Shown: positions 1-6,411, counted from the stretch's first letter. The stretch is DNA of 12,147 nucleotides from Eggerthellaceae bacterium (GCA_900754955.1 CAAEEV010000131.1:1-12147), one strand, 5' to 3'. The notes: a model not told the origin generated them from the sequence alone. Translations and numbers: made by a program.

Positions 1-89
1 CATGCTCCAATATGCCGACAGACAGCGTACGGCAAACCGTCGGCTCGGGCAAGAGCGCCCTCCCCGAATGCCGCACGCACGCCCACCAT
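1..89 (-). CDS. possible 5' end of a further operon gene (partial)
   Basis: Downstream of the chaperone gene the minus strand stays open from an ATG at 89-87 to the window edge (29 codons, beginning MVGVRAAFGE). The same frame is closed just upstream by a TGA inside the end of the chaperone gene, so a start must lie in this stretch if a gene exists. No good ribosome site precedes the ATG, and I do not recognise the peptide. It may instead be non-coding: GCCGAC at 14-19 and GTCGGC at 39-44 could form a weak hairpin, but no T-run follows it. Very tentative. Confidence 0.2.
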   Translation of the reverse strand, partial: MVGVRAAFGEGALARADGLPYAVCRHIGA

Positions 90-103
90 CGGCTGCGGCA
101 GCG

Positions 104-754
104 CTAGGCGTCGCCCTCAGGCTCCACCATAGCGGCCACCGCGTCGGCGGCGATGGCGCACACGCGCGCGTAGAAGTCGTCTTCGTAGCGCTCGAGACAC
201 GTCACCGCTTTGCCAAACCAGCGATTCGGGTGTTCGGCCGCGAACGACACGAACAGCTCCTCGCTGCGCCGGCGCACCGCCTCGTCTCCCGCCGCAACCG
301 CCGAAGCGGCCAGCGACGAGAGAAACGACAGCTCGCTTGCCAGCGAGTCGGGCTTGAGCCGCTGGATCTCCAGCTCAAACCCGCCGATCTGCCGGTAATC
401 GAACCCGACCGCCTGGTAGCACTTGAGCGTGTGCTCGTAGAAGCGGCCGTCGGTCGTTCCGTAGCGGAAGAGACCTTCGTCCTCGTAGCCGAGACGCACC
501 GAGTCTTCGTACAGCGGCACGTAGGCGGGGTGCGAAGACACGAAGAAACGGTCGTAGAAGCGCTGCTCGAGCGCGGCGTCCGCCTCATCGGGGAAGAGCC
601 TCTCGGCACCGAGCGCATCGGCGACCCGGCGCATCGAGCCCACCGTCTCCGCAGTGGGGACGTTCATCAGAGCGGCAACGCAGGCGTCGGCGATGACGCA
701 GAAGCCCTTGAGCTGCTCATCCGAGAAGGACGTGCTTTGAGCGGTCGGGTTCAC
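104..754 (-). CDS. TorD/DmsD-family molybdoenzyme assembly chaperone
   Basis: A 216-residue cytoplasmic, largely helical protein. TorD-family chaperones bind the Tat signal of a molybdenum enzyme and help load its bis-MGD cofactor before export. Family features visible here are the PAYVPLYEDSVRL segment (residues 76-88, matching the family's proline-rich, Y/E-containing first motif), PDSLASELSFLSSLA (135-149, matching the 'P-D-x-x-x-x-E-L-x-F-x-x-x-L' motif) and the H-P-x-R-W segment near residue 175-179. The start is GTG at 754, preceded by AAAGGGGA about 7 nt upstream. It lies 19 nt after the membrane subunit gene, as the last gene of the A-B-C-chaperone operon, so its client is almost certainly the Tat-exported catalytic subunit encoded at 2290-5403. 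Family assignment is firm; the specific partner is inferred from position. Confidence 0.85.
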   Translation of the reverse strand: MNPTAQSTSFSDEQLKGFCVIADACVAALMNVPTAETVGSMRRVADALGAERLFPDEADAALEQRFYDRFFVSSHPAYVPLYEDSVRLGYEDEGLFRYGTTDGRFYEHTLKCYQAVGFDYRQIGGFELEIQRLKPDSLASELSFLSSLAASAVAAGDEAVRRRSEELFVSFAAEHPNRWFGKAVTCLERYEDDFYARVCAIAADAVAAMVEPEGDA

Positions 755-773
755 AAGATTCCCCTTTCGGTTC

Positions 774-1643
774 CTAGGCGAACATCGGCACAGCGGCCAT
801 GATCATGAGGAAGCGGAGCAGGAACGCGCCCACGAGCACGCATGCCTCGCCCACGATGGCCTGCGCGTTGCGCGGACCGCCCTCGGACGCAGAGCCCTTG
901 CGATGCATGAGCTCGATCACGAAGGGAACCGCAAGGCCGATGATGACGAAGCCGATCCAGAACACCGGGGCGTAGCCGCCGGCGACCATGTTCATGACCG
1001 ACGCCACAGCAGCCTCGGCGCCGCTGCCGGAGGTCATCATCGCAACCGCGAACAGCACGATGACGAGCAGAGCCTCGAGCACGGGAAGCGCCAGGCCGGT
1101 CTTCTTGAGGAAGCCGAGCTTAGCAGGATCCTCGAAGCCGCGAGCGTAGGACACGAGCAGCACCACAGCGAAACCCGAGGAAGCAGCCGACACGATGAAC
1201 AGCAGCGGCAGCACCACGATGTTCCACAGCGGATATGCCGGAGCCGCGCCGAGCAGAACGCCCGTGTAAGCGGCGGTGCACACGGCAAGCACAAGGCCAA
1301 TGCCGTCGAGCGCCTTCGGCGTGGACTGCTTCTTCAGCATGATGATCGCCGTGATGAGGCTCACCACGATGAACAGCACGAGGATGATGACGCCCCATGC
1401 CATGACCGACTGCAGGTTCGTGATGATGAAGAAGAAGCGCAGCGGGTTGAAGAGACCCGCCTTGGCGTCCACCATCAGAAGCACGCAGCCGACGGCAACG
1501 ACGATCGGCGCGATCACGTAACCGACCGTGCGGAGCTTGGTCGCCTCAGGCTTGACGAAGGCGGCGATGGCAGCCAGCGCGAACGCGCCGGCGCCCATGC
1601 CTGCGAGGAACAGGTAGCAGGCGATAACCCAATCCCAAACCAT
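774..1643 (-). CDS. NrfD/PsrC-family membrane subunit (TtrC-like)
   Basis: A 289-residue integral membrane protein with about eight predicted spans (roughly residues 5-29, 40-60, 80-103, 113-133, 141-166, 186-204, 224-245, 264-286). NrfD/PsrC proteins anchor molybdenum reductases on the outer face of the membrane and exchange electrons with the quinone pool. Typical signs are the N-terminal YLFLAGMGAGA segment (10-20), PLLFIVSAASSG (146-157) and the C-terminal GAFLLRFLMIMAA (272-284). The ATG overlaps the stop codon of the iron-sulfur subunit gene by one base (TAATG), behind a GGGGAGGA ribosome site, so the two are translationally coupled. It is somewhat shorter than the approximately 340-residue enterobacterial TtrC. 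Role as quinol-oxidising anchor is family knowledge; the direction of electron flow (quinol to acceptor) is inferred. Confidence 0.9.
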   Translation of the reverse strand: MVWDWVIACYLFLAGMGAGAFALAAIAAFVKPEATKLRTVGYVIAPIVVAVGCVLLMVDAKAGLFNPLRFFFIITNLQSVMAWGVIILVLFIVVSLITAIIMLKKQSTPKALDGIGLVLAVCTAAYTGVLLGAAPAYPLWNIVVLPLLFIVSAASSGFAVVLLVSYARGFEDPAKLGFLKKTGLALPVLEALLVIVLFAVAMMTSGSGAEAAVASVMNMVAGGYAPVFWIGFVIIGLAVPFVIELMHRKGSASEGGPRNAQAIVGEACVLVGAFLLRFLMIMAAVPMFA

Positions 1644-2275
1644 TAGTTCCTCCCCTCGTACGGCTTGAACACGTTGCCGCCCTTGTGGACAGCGGAGACA
1701 CGCGGCATCGCCTCAATATCGGCAAGACCGATGTAGCACAGCGTGGGCTCCATGCCGGTGTCGGCCATGAGGTGATCCACGCTGCCGGCCTCGGCGATGC
1801 GCTTGGAGATGTCGCTCTCGGGATCGTTGAGATCACCGAAGATGCGCGCCTTGGTGACGCAGGTGGACACGCAAGCGGGCAGCATGCCGTACTCCGTGCG
1901 ATGCGCGCAGTACGTGCACTTGCCGATCGCGCCCGTGTCGGGAATGGCGTAACGAGCGCCGTAAGGGCACGCGGCCATGCAGTACTTGCAGCCGATGCAG
2001 CGGCTCTCGTCGATCTGCACGGTGCCGTCCTCGGCCTTGTAGCTCGCACCCGTCGGGCACACGCTCACGCACGCCGGGTTGTCGCAGTGGTTGCACTGCT
2101 TCGGCACGTTCGCGCGGGCGATGTAGCCGTCAGGGCGCTCGACGTCCCAGCTCTCGACCCACGTGTTGAACTTCGTCAGCGGAGTGTCGTTCTCCTCCCT
2201 GCAGATGATGGCGCATGCGTTGCACCCGATGCAGAGGGACAGATCGATCAGCATTCCGTATTTCTTCTCAGCCAT
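1643..2275 (-). CDS. four-cluster 4Fe-4S electron-transfer subunit (TtrB/PsrB-like)
   Basis: A 210-residue ferredoxin-like protein with sixteen cysteines arranged for four [4Fe-4S] clusters: C15/C18/C21/C25, C61/C64/C69/C73, C93/C96/C99/C103 and C120/C123/C135/C139. This is the pattern of the B subunits of DMSO, polysulfide, thiosulfate and tetrathionate reductases, which carry electrons between the membrane quinone subunit and the molybdenum subunit. It has no signal peptide of its own, so it presumably leaves the cell as a folded complex with the Tat-tagged A subunit. The start ATG is preceded by an AGGGGG ribosome site lying in the 14-nt gap after the catalytic gene, and its stop overlaps the start of the membrane subunit gene. 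Function as the electron wire is well supported; the substrate of the whole complex is not determined by this subunit. Confidence 0.92.
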   Translation of the reverse strand: MAEKKYGMLIDLSLCIGCNACAIICREENDTPLTKFNTWVESWDVERPDGYIARANVPKQCNHCDNPACVSVCPTGASYKAEDGTVQIDESRCIGCKYCMAACPYGARYAIPDTGAIGKCTYCAHRTEYGMLPACVSTCVTKARIFGDLNDPESDISKRIAEAGSVDHLMADTGMEPTLCYIGLADIEAMPRVSAVHKGGNVFKPYEGRN

Positions 2276-2289
2276 GATCTCTTACCCCC

Positions 2290-5200
2290 TTACATCTTCT
2301 CGATCTTGAACATGCCGCCGGAACGGCCCGGGCTGGCTGCTTCGTTGTCGGAATATATCTGCAGGATGCCCTGCTGGCCGAGTACCGGATCGAGCATGGT
2401 CAGCAGACGAGCGCCTGCGCCGATCGCCGGATCGCCCTTGGTGAGCTCGCCGTCAATCTCGATGTCCTGCGCACCGTAGGCAAGATGGCCGTAGCCGAAG
2501 GAAACGGCGATGCCGCCCTTCACCTGGCCGGCGCGAACCATAGCCTCGCCCTCGGTCACGTCGCCCATCGGCGTGACAGCGCGGATCTTGTCGCCGTCCT
2601 TGATGCCCAGGGCAGCCGCGTCCTCGTCGTTGATCTCGATGTAGTTGTGCGAGCAGATGTCGCGCATGATCGGGCTGTTGGACTGCATGGAGACGGAACG
2701 GAAGCGCGGCTTGTGCTCGGATGCGCCGAACGGGAACTCGTCGCGCGAGAACAGCTCCTCGACCGGAGTCATGTCGGAGGCTCGCTCCGGGTTCCAACGG
2801 AGAACCGGTTCCACGCCCTCACCGGTGAAGGCGTTCTTGTAGGTCGTGCGCGCCTCGCTGTAGAAGTACGCCTGGAAATCCTTCTCGTAGCCGTAGCTGC
2901 GTCCGCCTTCGGGATCGGGATGCACCTTCTCCATGGGCCAGTAGCGACCGCCGCGAGACAGAACCGTCTCGACCTTCGGCCACTCCTCTTCCTTGACGGC
3001 GTCTTTCCACCCCTGCGGCAGATCCTCGAGGCCCTGCATGTGCTCTTCTTCGGAGGAGATGTCCTCGACGGGCTCATCGTCGGCGTACGCCATGTTGGCG
3101 ACGACCTTCATGTAGAGGTCGGAGGCGTCGTTGAGCGGGTAGGTGTTGCCCTCCATGTCAGGGATGGCGTCATCGCCCCAACCGGGCAGCCCGCACGCCT
3201 TGGCGACATCGACGCAGAACGCCTCCCAGCTGGCGTAACGACCGTCGTCGAGCTGAATGCTCTCAGGCGTCTTCACCGGCCAGCGGAGGGTGCGGCCGTA
3301 GCCCGTGAACGTGGTGCCGATGTTCGGCAGACCGAACGACTCGAACGGCGTGGTGTCCGGAACGATGTAGTCGGCCAGCTGAGCATGCTCGCCAACGAAC
3401 ACGTCGCAGGCGATGTGCAGCGGCAGGATGGACGGATCCTTGAACTTGTCCATGACCTCGGGCTTCATCGAGCCGGGAGTCGCCTGGAACGTGTTGCACA
3501 TCCACGAGACCAGAATCTTGCACTGGTACGGGTACTGGTTGACGATGGATGCCAGCAGCTGGCTGTCGGAGCTTCCGACGAGCGGATACCAGGGCAGCGT
3601 CGGCTTCGGATCGGTCTCACCGGCCTCGACACGCTTCTTGTACTCTTCGGTCTTCTCCCAGGCAATGCCCGTGCGGGAGATGTCCGTAGCATTCTTCTTC
3701 GAAACGTTCGGCTTACCCTCGATGGTGGAAAGGTCGTAGCGCGGACCCTTGCCCGTCGCGGAGGGGCCGGGGCTGTTCGGCGGGTTGCCGCCGACCATCT
3801 GGTTGGCGCCCACGATGGCGTGCAGCAGGTTTGCGCCGATCATGGAGTCGGTGCCGTTTACGCCGCAGGCAGAACCGCCCTTGTGGCACACGCTGACGCG
3901 CGGACCGTGGGAGGTGTACTCCTTGGCAATGCGCTCGATGTCGGCAACGGAAACGCCCGTGATCTCGGAGTATTCCTCGATGGTGTACTCCATGATCGCA
4001 TCCTTGAGGATCATGAAGGACGTGCGAACCGCAACGCCGTTCACCTCGCCCTCGAACTCGAGCTCGCCCGTAGAGCAAGCGTCGGTGTCGCAGGGCTCGC
4101 CGGTCTCGGCGTTGATGCACACGAACTGATCGACCGGCTTGCCGTCCTTGTCGAGCTTCTCGGGAACGTTGAGACCGGCGTCGGCAGGACGCATGAGCTT
4201 CCTGTAGCTGGGATGATTCTCGTCCGTGATGACCAGGAACGTGGCGTTGGAGTACGAAGCGTACCCGCCGGCGATGGCCGCCTTCTGGTTCGTGAACGAA
4301 ATGGCCGCAGCATCGTAGGTCTTGTCCTCGATCATCTTGCGCACCAGAGCCGCGCAGAAGGCGGAGTTGGTCGCGGGCTTGATCGGAATCCAATTGATGC
4401 CGGGCAGCGTAGGAGTAACGCAACCGTTGGCGAGCGTGCAGTCGAGCACGTCGATCTTCAGCTCACCGGATGCGAGCCGGGCAGCAGTACGCTTGCCGGA
4501 GCTCTGATAGTTGATCATGCTACCGCCGGGGAAAGCGCCCAGCCAGATAGCGTATTCGGCTTCTTCAGGATCAGGGGTGCCGCCAGAACCCTTATTTGCC
4601 AGCGAACTCGCTGAATTGGCAACGGCTCAACTGGAGCCATGGCCGATCGAGTTGATCGAGCCATAAGAGCTGGCGAGGCGGCTCTTGAAATCGCCTCGAC
4701 CGTCAGGACGGCTTCCGAGGAACACCACCTGATTGGACTTCGCACCCAAGCTGGGAAGCTCGGGATTGATCGGGGTCTCCGTGTCGCGGAGAGCCTTGAA
4801 GCCTTCGATCTCCTGGTCTTCGCCGATCTCGGCAAACAGCTTGCCGCCCTCGGTGACCTCGGTGATCAGCTGATCCCAGCTGATGGGCTTCCACTTGCCC
4901 TCGCCGCGCTTGCCCGCGCGCTTGAGCGGCGTGGTGATGCGGTCGGGCTGCATGTAGCTGTCCAGATAACCATGGCCGCGGCCGCAGACGGAGCTGCGGA
5001 GAACGTTGCCCTTGCCATCGGCGTAGCTCATGGTCTGGTACGCCTCGGTCAGAGGCGCCTCGTTGGGCAGGTACGGATACGCGCTTGCCGGGTTGTACGG
5101 ATTGCCGCCAACGCCGAGAATGCGACCCGTGCCGCGATCGAGCTTCACGCGATTGCCGCAGGAGCTGTAGCAGCCGCAGCACGCGCTGTAGCGAACGATG

Positions 5201-5403
5201 ACGTCTTCGTTGACCGTCACCTCGCCCGTCTTGGGATCAACTTTCGCCTCGACGGGCTTGCCCGTCTGAGGCGCAGGAAATTCGGACTCGGCAGCGACGG
5301 CGGCCTTCGGCTGAGAGCCGAGGCTGACGCCGGCAGCAGAAGCTACGCCGAGAGCGCACATGGCACCGACGAACGTGCGTCGGTCAATGCTTCTTCCTTT
5401 CAC
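2290..5403 (-). CDS. Tat-exported molybdopterin oxidoreductase, TtrA-like, with in-frame TGA read as selenocysteine
   Basis: Read through the TGA at 4627-4629, this is one 1037-residue protein, close to the usual TtrA length (about 1020). Start GTG at 5403 follows a GAGGAGG ribosome site. Residues 1-38 are a twin-arginine signal (SIDRRTFVG). C75-x2-C78-x3-C82 plus C140 would bind the proximal [4Fe-4S] cluster. Residues 249-258 (SINSIGHGSS) lead into residue 259, encoded by TGA. In the CISM/DMSO-reductase superfamily this HGSx-C position holds the Cys metal ligand (Sec in formate dehydrogenases). After the TGA the frame continues with family sequence: AEYAIWLGAFPGG (282-294), WIPIKPATN (about 338-346), FVGEHAQLADYIVPDTTPFE, then a MopB C-terminal domain. 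A conventional caller would split it at 4627 and restart at an ATG at 4518 that lacks a ribosome site. Substrate (tetrathionate, thiosulfate/polysulfide, arsenate or other) cannot be fixed. Alternative: a nonsense mutation. Confidence 0.85.
4596..4622 (-). promoter_or_regulatory. SECIS-like stem-loop just downstream of the TGA
   Basis: In the mRNA, UUGCC (4622-4618) pairs with GGCAA (4600-4596), and AGCG (4612-4609) pairs with CGCU (4604-4601), around a four-base AGUU loop (4608-4605). A five-base AAUUC bulge lies on the 5' side only. The loop starts 18 nt after the TGA and has G at its second position. Bacterial SECIS elements are described as an apical stem-loop 16-37 nt after UGA with a G among the first two loop bases; the E. 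coli fdhF element likewise has a 5'-side bulged U and a GU in its loop. The geometry fits that model. Function as a SelB-binding site is inferred. Confidence 0.7.
4627..4629 (-). other. in-frame TGA, candidate selenocysteine codon (residue 259)
   Basis: The TGA is the only stop between the GTG at 5403 and the TAA at 2290. The 36 codons between it and the next ATG (4518) are in frame and encode conserved-looking family sequence, so nothing is lost or shifted. The codon differs by one base from the Cys codons TGC and TGT, and sits directly after HGSS, where relatives carry the Mo/W-binding Cys. Selenocysteine is inferred; translation through it needs selA, selB, selC and selD, none of which lies in this window. 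Confidence 0.75.
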
Positions 5404-5432
5404 GTCTCCTCCTCATTACAGTGTTCCCCAGC

Positions 5433-5490
5433 AGGCTCGCGACAACCCGCGAGGCGCTTTTCACAGCTCCCCGCTCGCTGTCGCGAGCCT
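5433..5490 (-). promoter_or_regulatory. leader of the oxidoreductase operon with alternative hairpins
   Basis: A perfect 12-bp inverted repeat, AGGCTCGCGACA (5433-5444 on plus) against TGTCGCGAGCCT (5479-5490), encloses 34 nt. Each arm can instead pair locally: GCTCGC/GCGAGC (5473-5478 with 5483-5488, 4-nt loop) and CTCGCG/CGCGAG (5436-5441 with 5448-5453, 6-nt loop). The two local hairpins and the long-range helix use the same bases and exclude each other. The structure ends 20 nt before the ribosome site of the catalytic gene. It could be a translation or stability switch, or a duplicated operator; no T-run makes a classical attenuator. Confidence 0.5.
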
Positions 5491-5530
5491 ACCCTCGTCG
5501 ATGAACCGGCCGGATTCACGATGCTGTCAC

Positions 5531-5554
5531 ATTATCATATTGAAATAGTTCAAT
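5531..5554 (-). promoter_or_regulatory. candidate promoter and Crp/Fnr-like operator of the oxidoreductase operon
   Basis: The palindrome ATTGAA-ATAG-TTCAAT (5539-5554) contains TTGA-N6-TCAA, the half-site layout of Crp/Fnr-family regulators (Fnr consensus TTGAT-N4-ATCAA). A GATAAT on the minus strand (5536-5531) would serve as -10, giving a leader of about 120 nt; no good -35 is visible. The region is markedly AT-rich compared with the surrounding genes. The palindrome would sit between -35 and -10 of this promoter, which suggests repression, or else a different start site. Both promoter and regulator are inferred. Confidence 0.45.
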
Positions 5555-6025
5555 GGAAGTATTTGAGACCGTTTCGGGAATCTTTTTTTCGCGTTTTCCG
5601 ACGAATCGCTACCGTTTGCCGATAGTTTTTCAAAATTAGGAAGTTAACTTACTTTTTTAGGAGAGAAGAGGAAACGGGAAGGGCGCGAACGTTTGAAGGA
5701 ACGTCGCAAGACCAGCGCGGCATGCGGCGACAGCAGCTAGAGGGACGCACTGCGGTAACGCGCAGTGATGGCGAAGCGGAGCACGCGGCGACAGCGGGCC
5801 GCGAGACATGCAACAGCAACGATCATCGCAGGCGATTTCCGAGGAAATTAATACCCCTCTGTCGTTGAGGGTCGGCTCTTCGCATGACAGAACGTGCATT
5901 AAGCGGTGCCCCGCCGTGTCGGGCAGCATCGTTTGGTTGGTTAACCCCGCATGGTCTGCAAATCTACGCGGGGTTTTCTTTTCCAAACTCTGCTGTTCGC
6001 TAGCGTTCTCGGCTGATGCCGCTGA
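5555..6025. other. gene-poor stretch between the oxidoreductase operon and the small-peptide module
   Basis: No convincing protein gene. The minus-strand frame at 5657-6037 and the plus-strand frame at 5808-6029 encode low-complexity or unrecognisable peptides without ribosome sites. Visible elements are an AT-rich tract (about 5560-5670) with the ten-base palindrome AAGTTAACTT (5641-5650), the direct repeat GCGGCGACAGC (5724-5734 and 5785-5795), a short hairpin around 5907-5925, and the plus-strand terminator at 5943-5982. Confidence 0.5.
5943..5982 (+). terminator. Rho-independent terminator with no obvious gene upstream
   Basis: AACCCCGC (5943-5950) pairs with GCGGGGTT (5968-5975) around a 17-nt loop and runs into TTTTCTTTT. 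The T-run exists only for plus-strand transcription. No plus-strand protein gene ends here, so it may end a small RNA (a further hairpin lies at about 5907-5925) or be left over from a lost gene. Confidence 0.65.
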
Positions 6026-6054
6026 TTGAGAAAACAAGATGGCGATGCTAAAAT
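6026..6054 (+). promoter_or_regulatory. strong sigma70-type promoter of the antisense RNA
   Basis: TTGAGA (6026-6031), exactly 17 nt, then TAAAAT (6049-6054), with an extended -10 TGC directly in front (6046-6048). Transcription would start near 6060. This is the best housekeeping-type promoter in the window, yet no protein gene follows it on this strand. Confidence 0.75.
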
Positions 6055-6059
6055 GAATG

Positions 6060-6150
6060 TGCTGGCAAAGCCCGTTGGTTGTGAGCCTAGGACGGGCGGC
6101 GCTGGGTTTTATCTAAGACCGGTAGCTGTCCCTACCGGTCTCTTCTTTTT
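6060..6150 (+). ncRNA. candidate antisense antitoxin RNA, about 90 nt
   Basis: The RNA is defined by the promoter at 6026-6054 and the terminator at 6116-6150, and has no reading frame of note. GCCCGT (6071-6076) and ACGGGC (6092-6097) can form an internal hairpin. Its 3' part (6109-6150) is complementary to the end of the small hydrophobic peptide gene on the other strand, so the two transcripts would pair there. In type I toxin-antitoxin loci such as Fst/RNAII and TxpA/RatA, a short convergent RNA overlapping the toxin's 3' end represses it. Function here is inferred from layout. Confidence 0.6.
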
Positions 6151-6258
6151 CCCTTCGTCATCCGCTCGCGATTTCGATTTAATTTCCCTCCAGACCTCCA
6201 GCAGGAAGCCCGCAACGGTAGCCACCGCCGCAGCGGCGAACACAATCTCCTCGAACAT
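6109..6258 (-). CDS. small single-span membrane peptide, possible type I toxin
   Basis: A 49-residue peptide. It begins MFEEIVF, has a hydrophobic alanine/valine-rich segment to about residue 22 that ends GFLLEVW, and then a charged tail (KSKSR, DDEGKKKR). This is the layout of Fst/TxpA/'holin-like' type I toxins: a short N-terminus, one membrane helix, and a charged C-terminal end. The VAGFLLEVWREI segment loosely resembles the corresponding part of Fst. The ATG at 6258 is preceded by AAAGGAG (6267-6273) at 8 nt, an excellent ribosome site; a longer frame from 6309 would start at an unsupported codon. A TGC-TAGAAT extended -10 lies about 60 nt upstream. The end of the gene overlaps a convergent plus-strand RNA. 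I have no proof of toxicity; it could be another small membrane protein. Confidence 0.65.
   Translation of the reverse strand: MFEEIVFAAAAVATVAGFLLEVWREIKSKSRADDEGKKKRPVGTATGLR
6116..6150 (+). terminator. Rho-independent terminator of the antisense RNA
   Basis: AGACCGGTAG (6116-6125) pairs perfectly with CTACCGGTCT (6132-6141) around a six-base loop and is followed by a T-rich run (6141-6150). No T-run exists on the minus side, so it works only for plus-strand transcripts, although the hairpin also lies inside the last codons of the peptide gene and would fold in its mRNA. Confidence 0.85.
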
Positions 6259-6315
6259 AGGCTTTGCTCCTTTCTCTGGAGCGCCGCCCGCGTCGGACTC
6301 TGCCAGCACGCGATG

Positions 6316-6324
6316 ATTCTAGCA
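6316..6324 (-). promoter_or_regulatory. extended -10 promoter of the small peptide gene
   Basis: TGC followed by TAGAAT on the minus strand (6324-6316), with no good -35 at the usual distance. Transcription would start near 6309, giving a leader of about 50 nt before the ATG. It lies just beyond the terminator of the next gene (6342-6375), so the peptide gene is an independent unit. Confidence 0.55.
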
Positions 6325-6341
6325 AACAAAGCGCTGTAAAA

Positions 6342-6375
6342 CACCCTCCCTTTCGCACAGGCACAAGGGAGGGTG
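6342..6375 (-). terminator. Rho-independent terminator of the DUF2148 gene
   Basis: CACCCTCCCTT (6342-6352) pairs perfectly over 11 bp with AAGGGAGGGTG (6365-6375), with a 12-nt loop. On the minus strand it is followed by TTTTA. It lies about 37 nt after the stop of the gene at 6412-6948. Confidence 0.85.
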
Positions 6376-6411
6376 CCATAAGACTCAAAGAAAAGACGGA
6401 AGCCCTGCCCT

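Larger units (their letters stand above)
6049..6321. repeat. inverted copies of promoter and RNA 5' end flanking the peptide gene
   Basis: Plus strand from 6047: GCTAAAAT, then GTGCTGGCAAAGCCCG (6059-6074) and GACGGGCGGCGCT (6091-6103). Minus strand from 6323: GCTAGAAT, then GTGCTGGCAGAGTCCG (6309-6294) and CGGGCGGCGCT (6290-6280). The -10 boxes and the starts of the two convergent transcripts are thus imperfect inverted repeats, with an extra 15-20 nt in the plus-strand copy. Confidence 0.75.

Noticed and set aside
2290..4518. A separate 742-residue oxidoreductase starting at the ATG at 4518, after a truncated 258-residue upstream gene
   Set aside because: That ATG has no ribosome site, the protein would lack the Tat signal and the iron-sulfur cysteines, and the frame is continuous across the TGA with conserved-looking sequence between.
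4515..4835. A frameshift repair of the split gene through another minus-strand frame
   Set aside because: Both halves are in the same frame, so no shift is needed. The other frame encodes arginine/serine-rich nonsense typical of a shadow frame.
5610..5640. A plus-strand terminator CTACCG/CGATAG followed by TTTTT
   Set aside because: The six-base stem contains a mismatch and no gene precedes it; it looks like chance in an AT-rich tract.
5724..5795. Repeat GCGGCGACAGC at 5724-5734 and 5785-5795 as part of an array
   Set aside because: Only two copies of 11 bp in GC-rich sequence, with no regular spacing; too little for a CRISPR or iteron array.
5930..5980. A tRNA (Cys-like CTGCAAATC, or tRNA-Sec) next to the terminator
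   Set aside because: No T-arm GTTCGA sequence, acceptor stem or proper anticodon stem can be drawn; the bases belong to the terminator loop. No tRNA-Sec was seen anywhere in the window.
5657..6037. A 126-residue minus-strand protein
   Set aside because: No ribosome site, no recognisable domain, and the frame crosses the terminator hairpin at 5943-5975.
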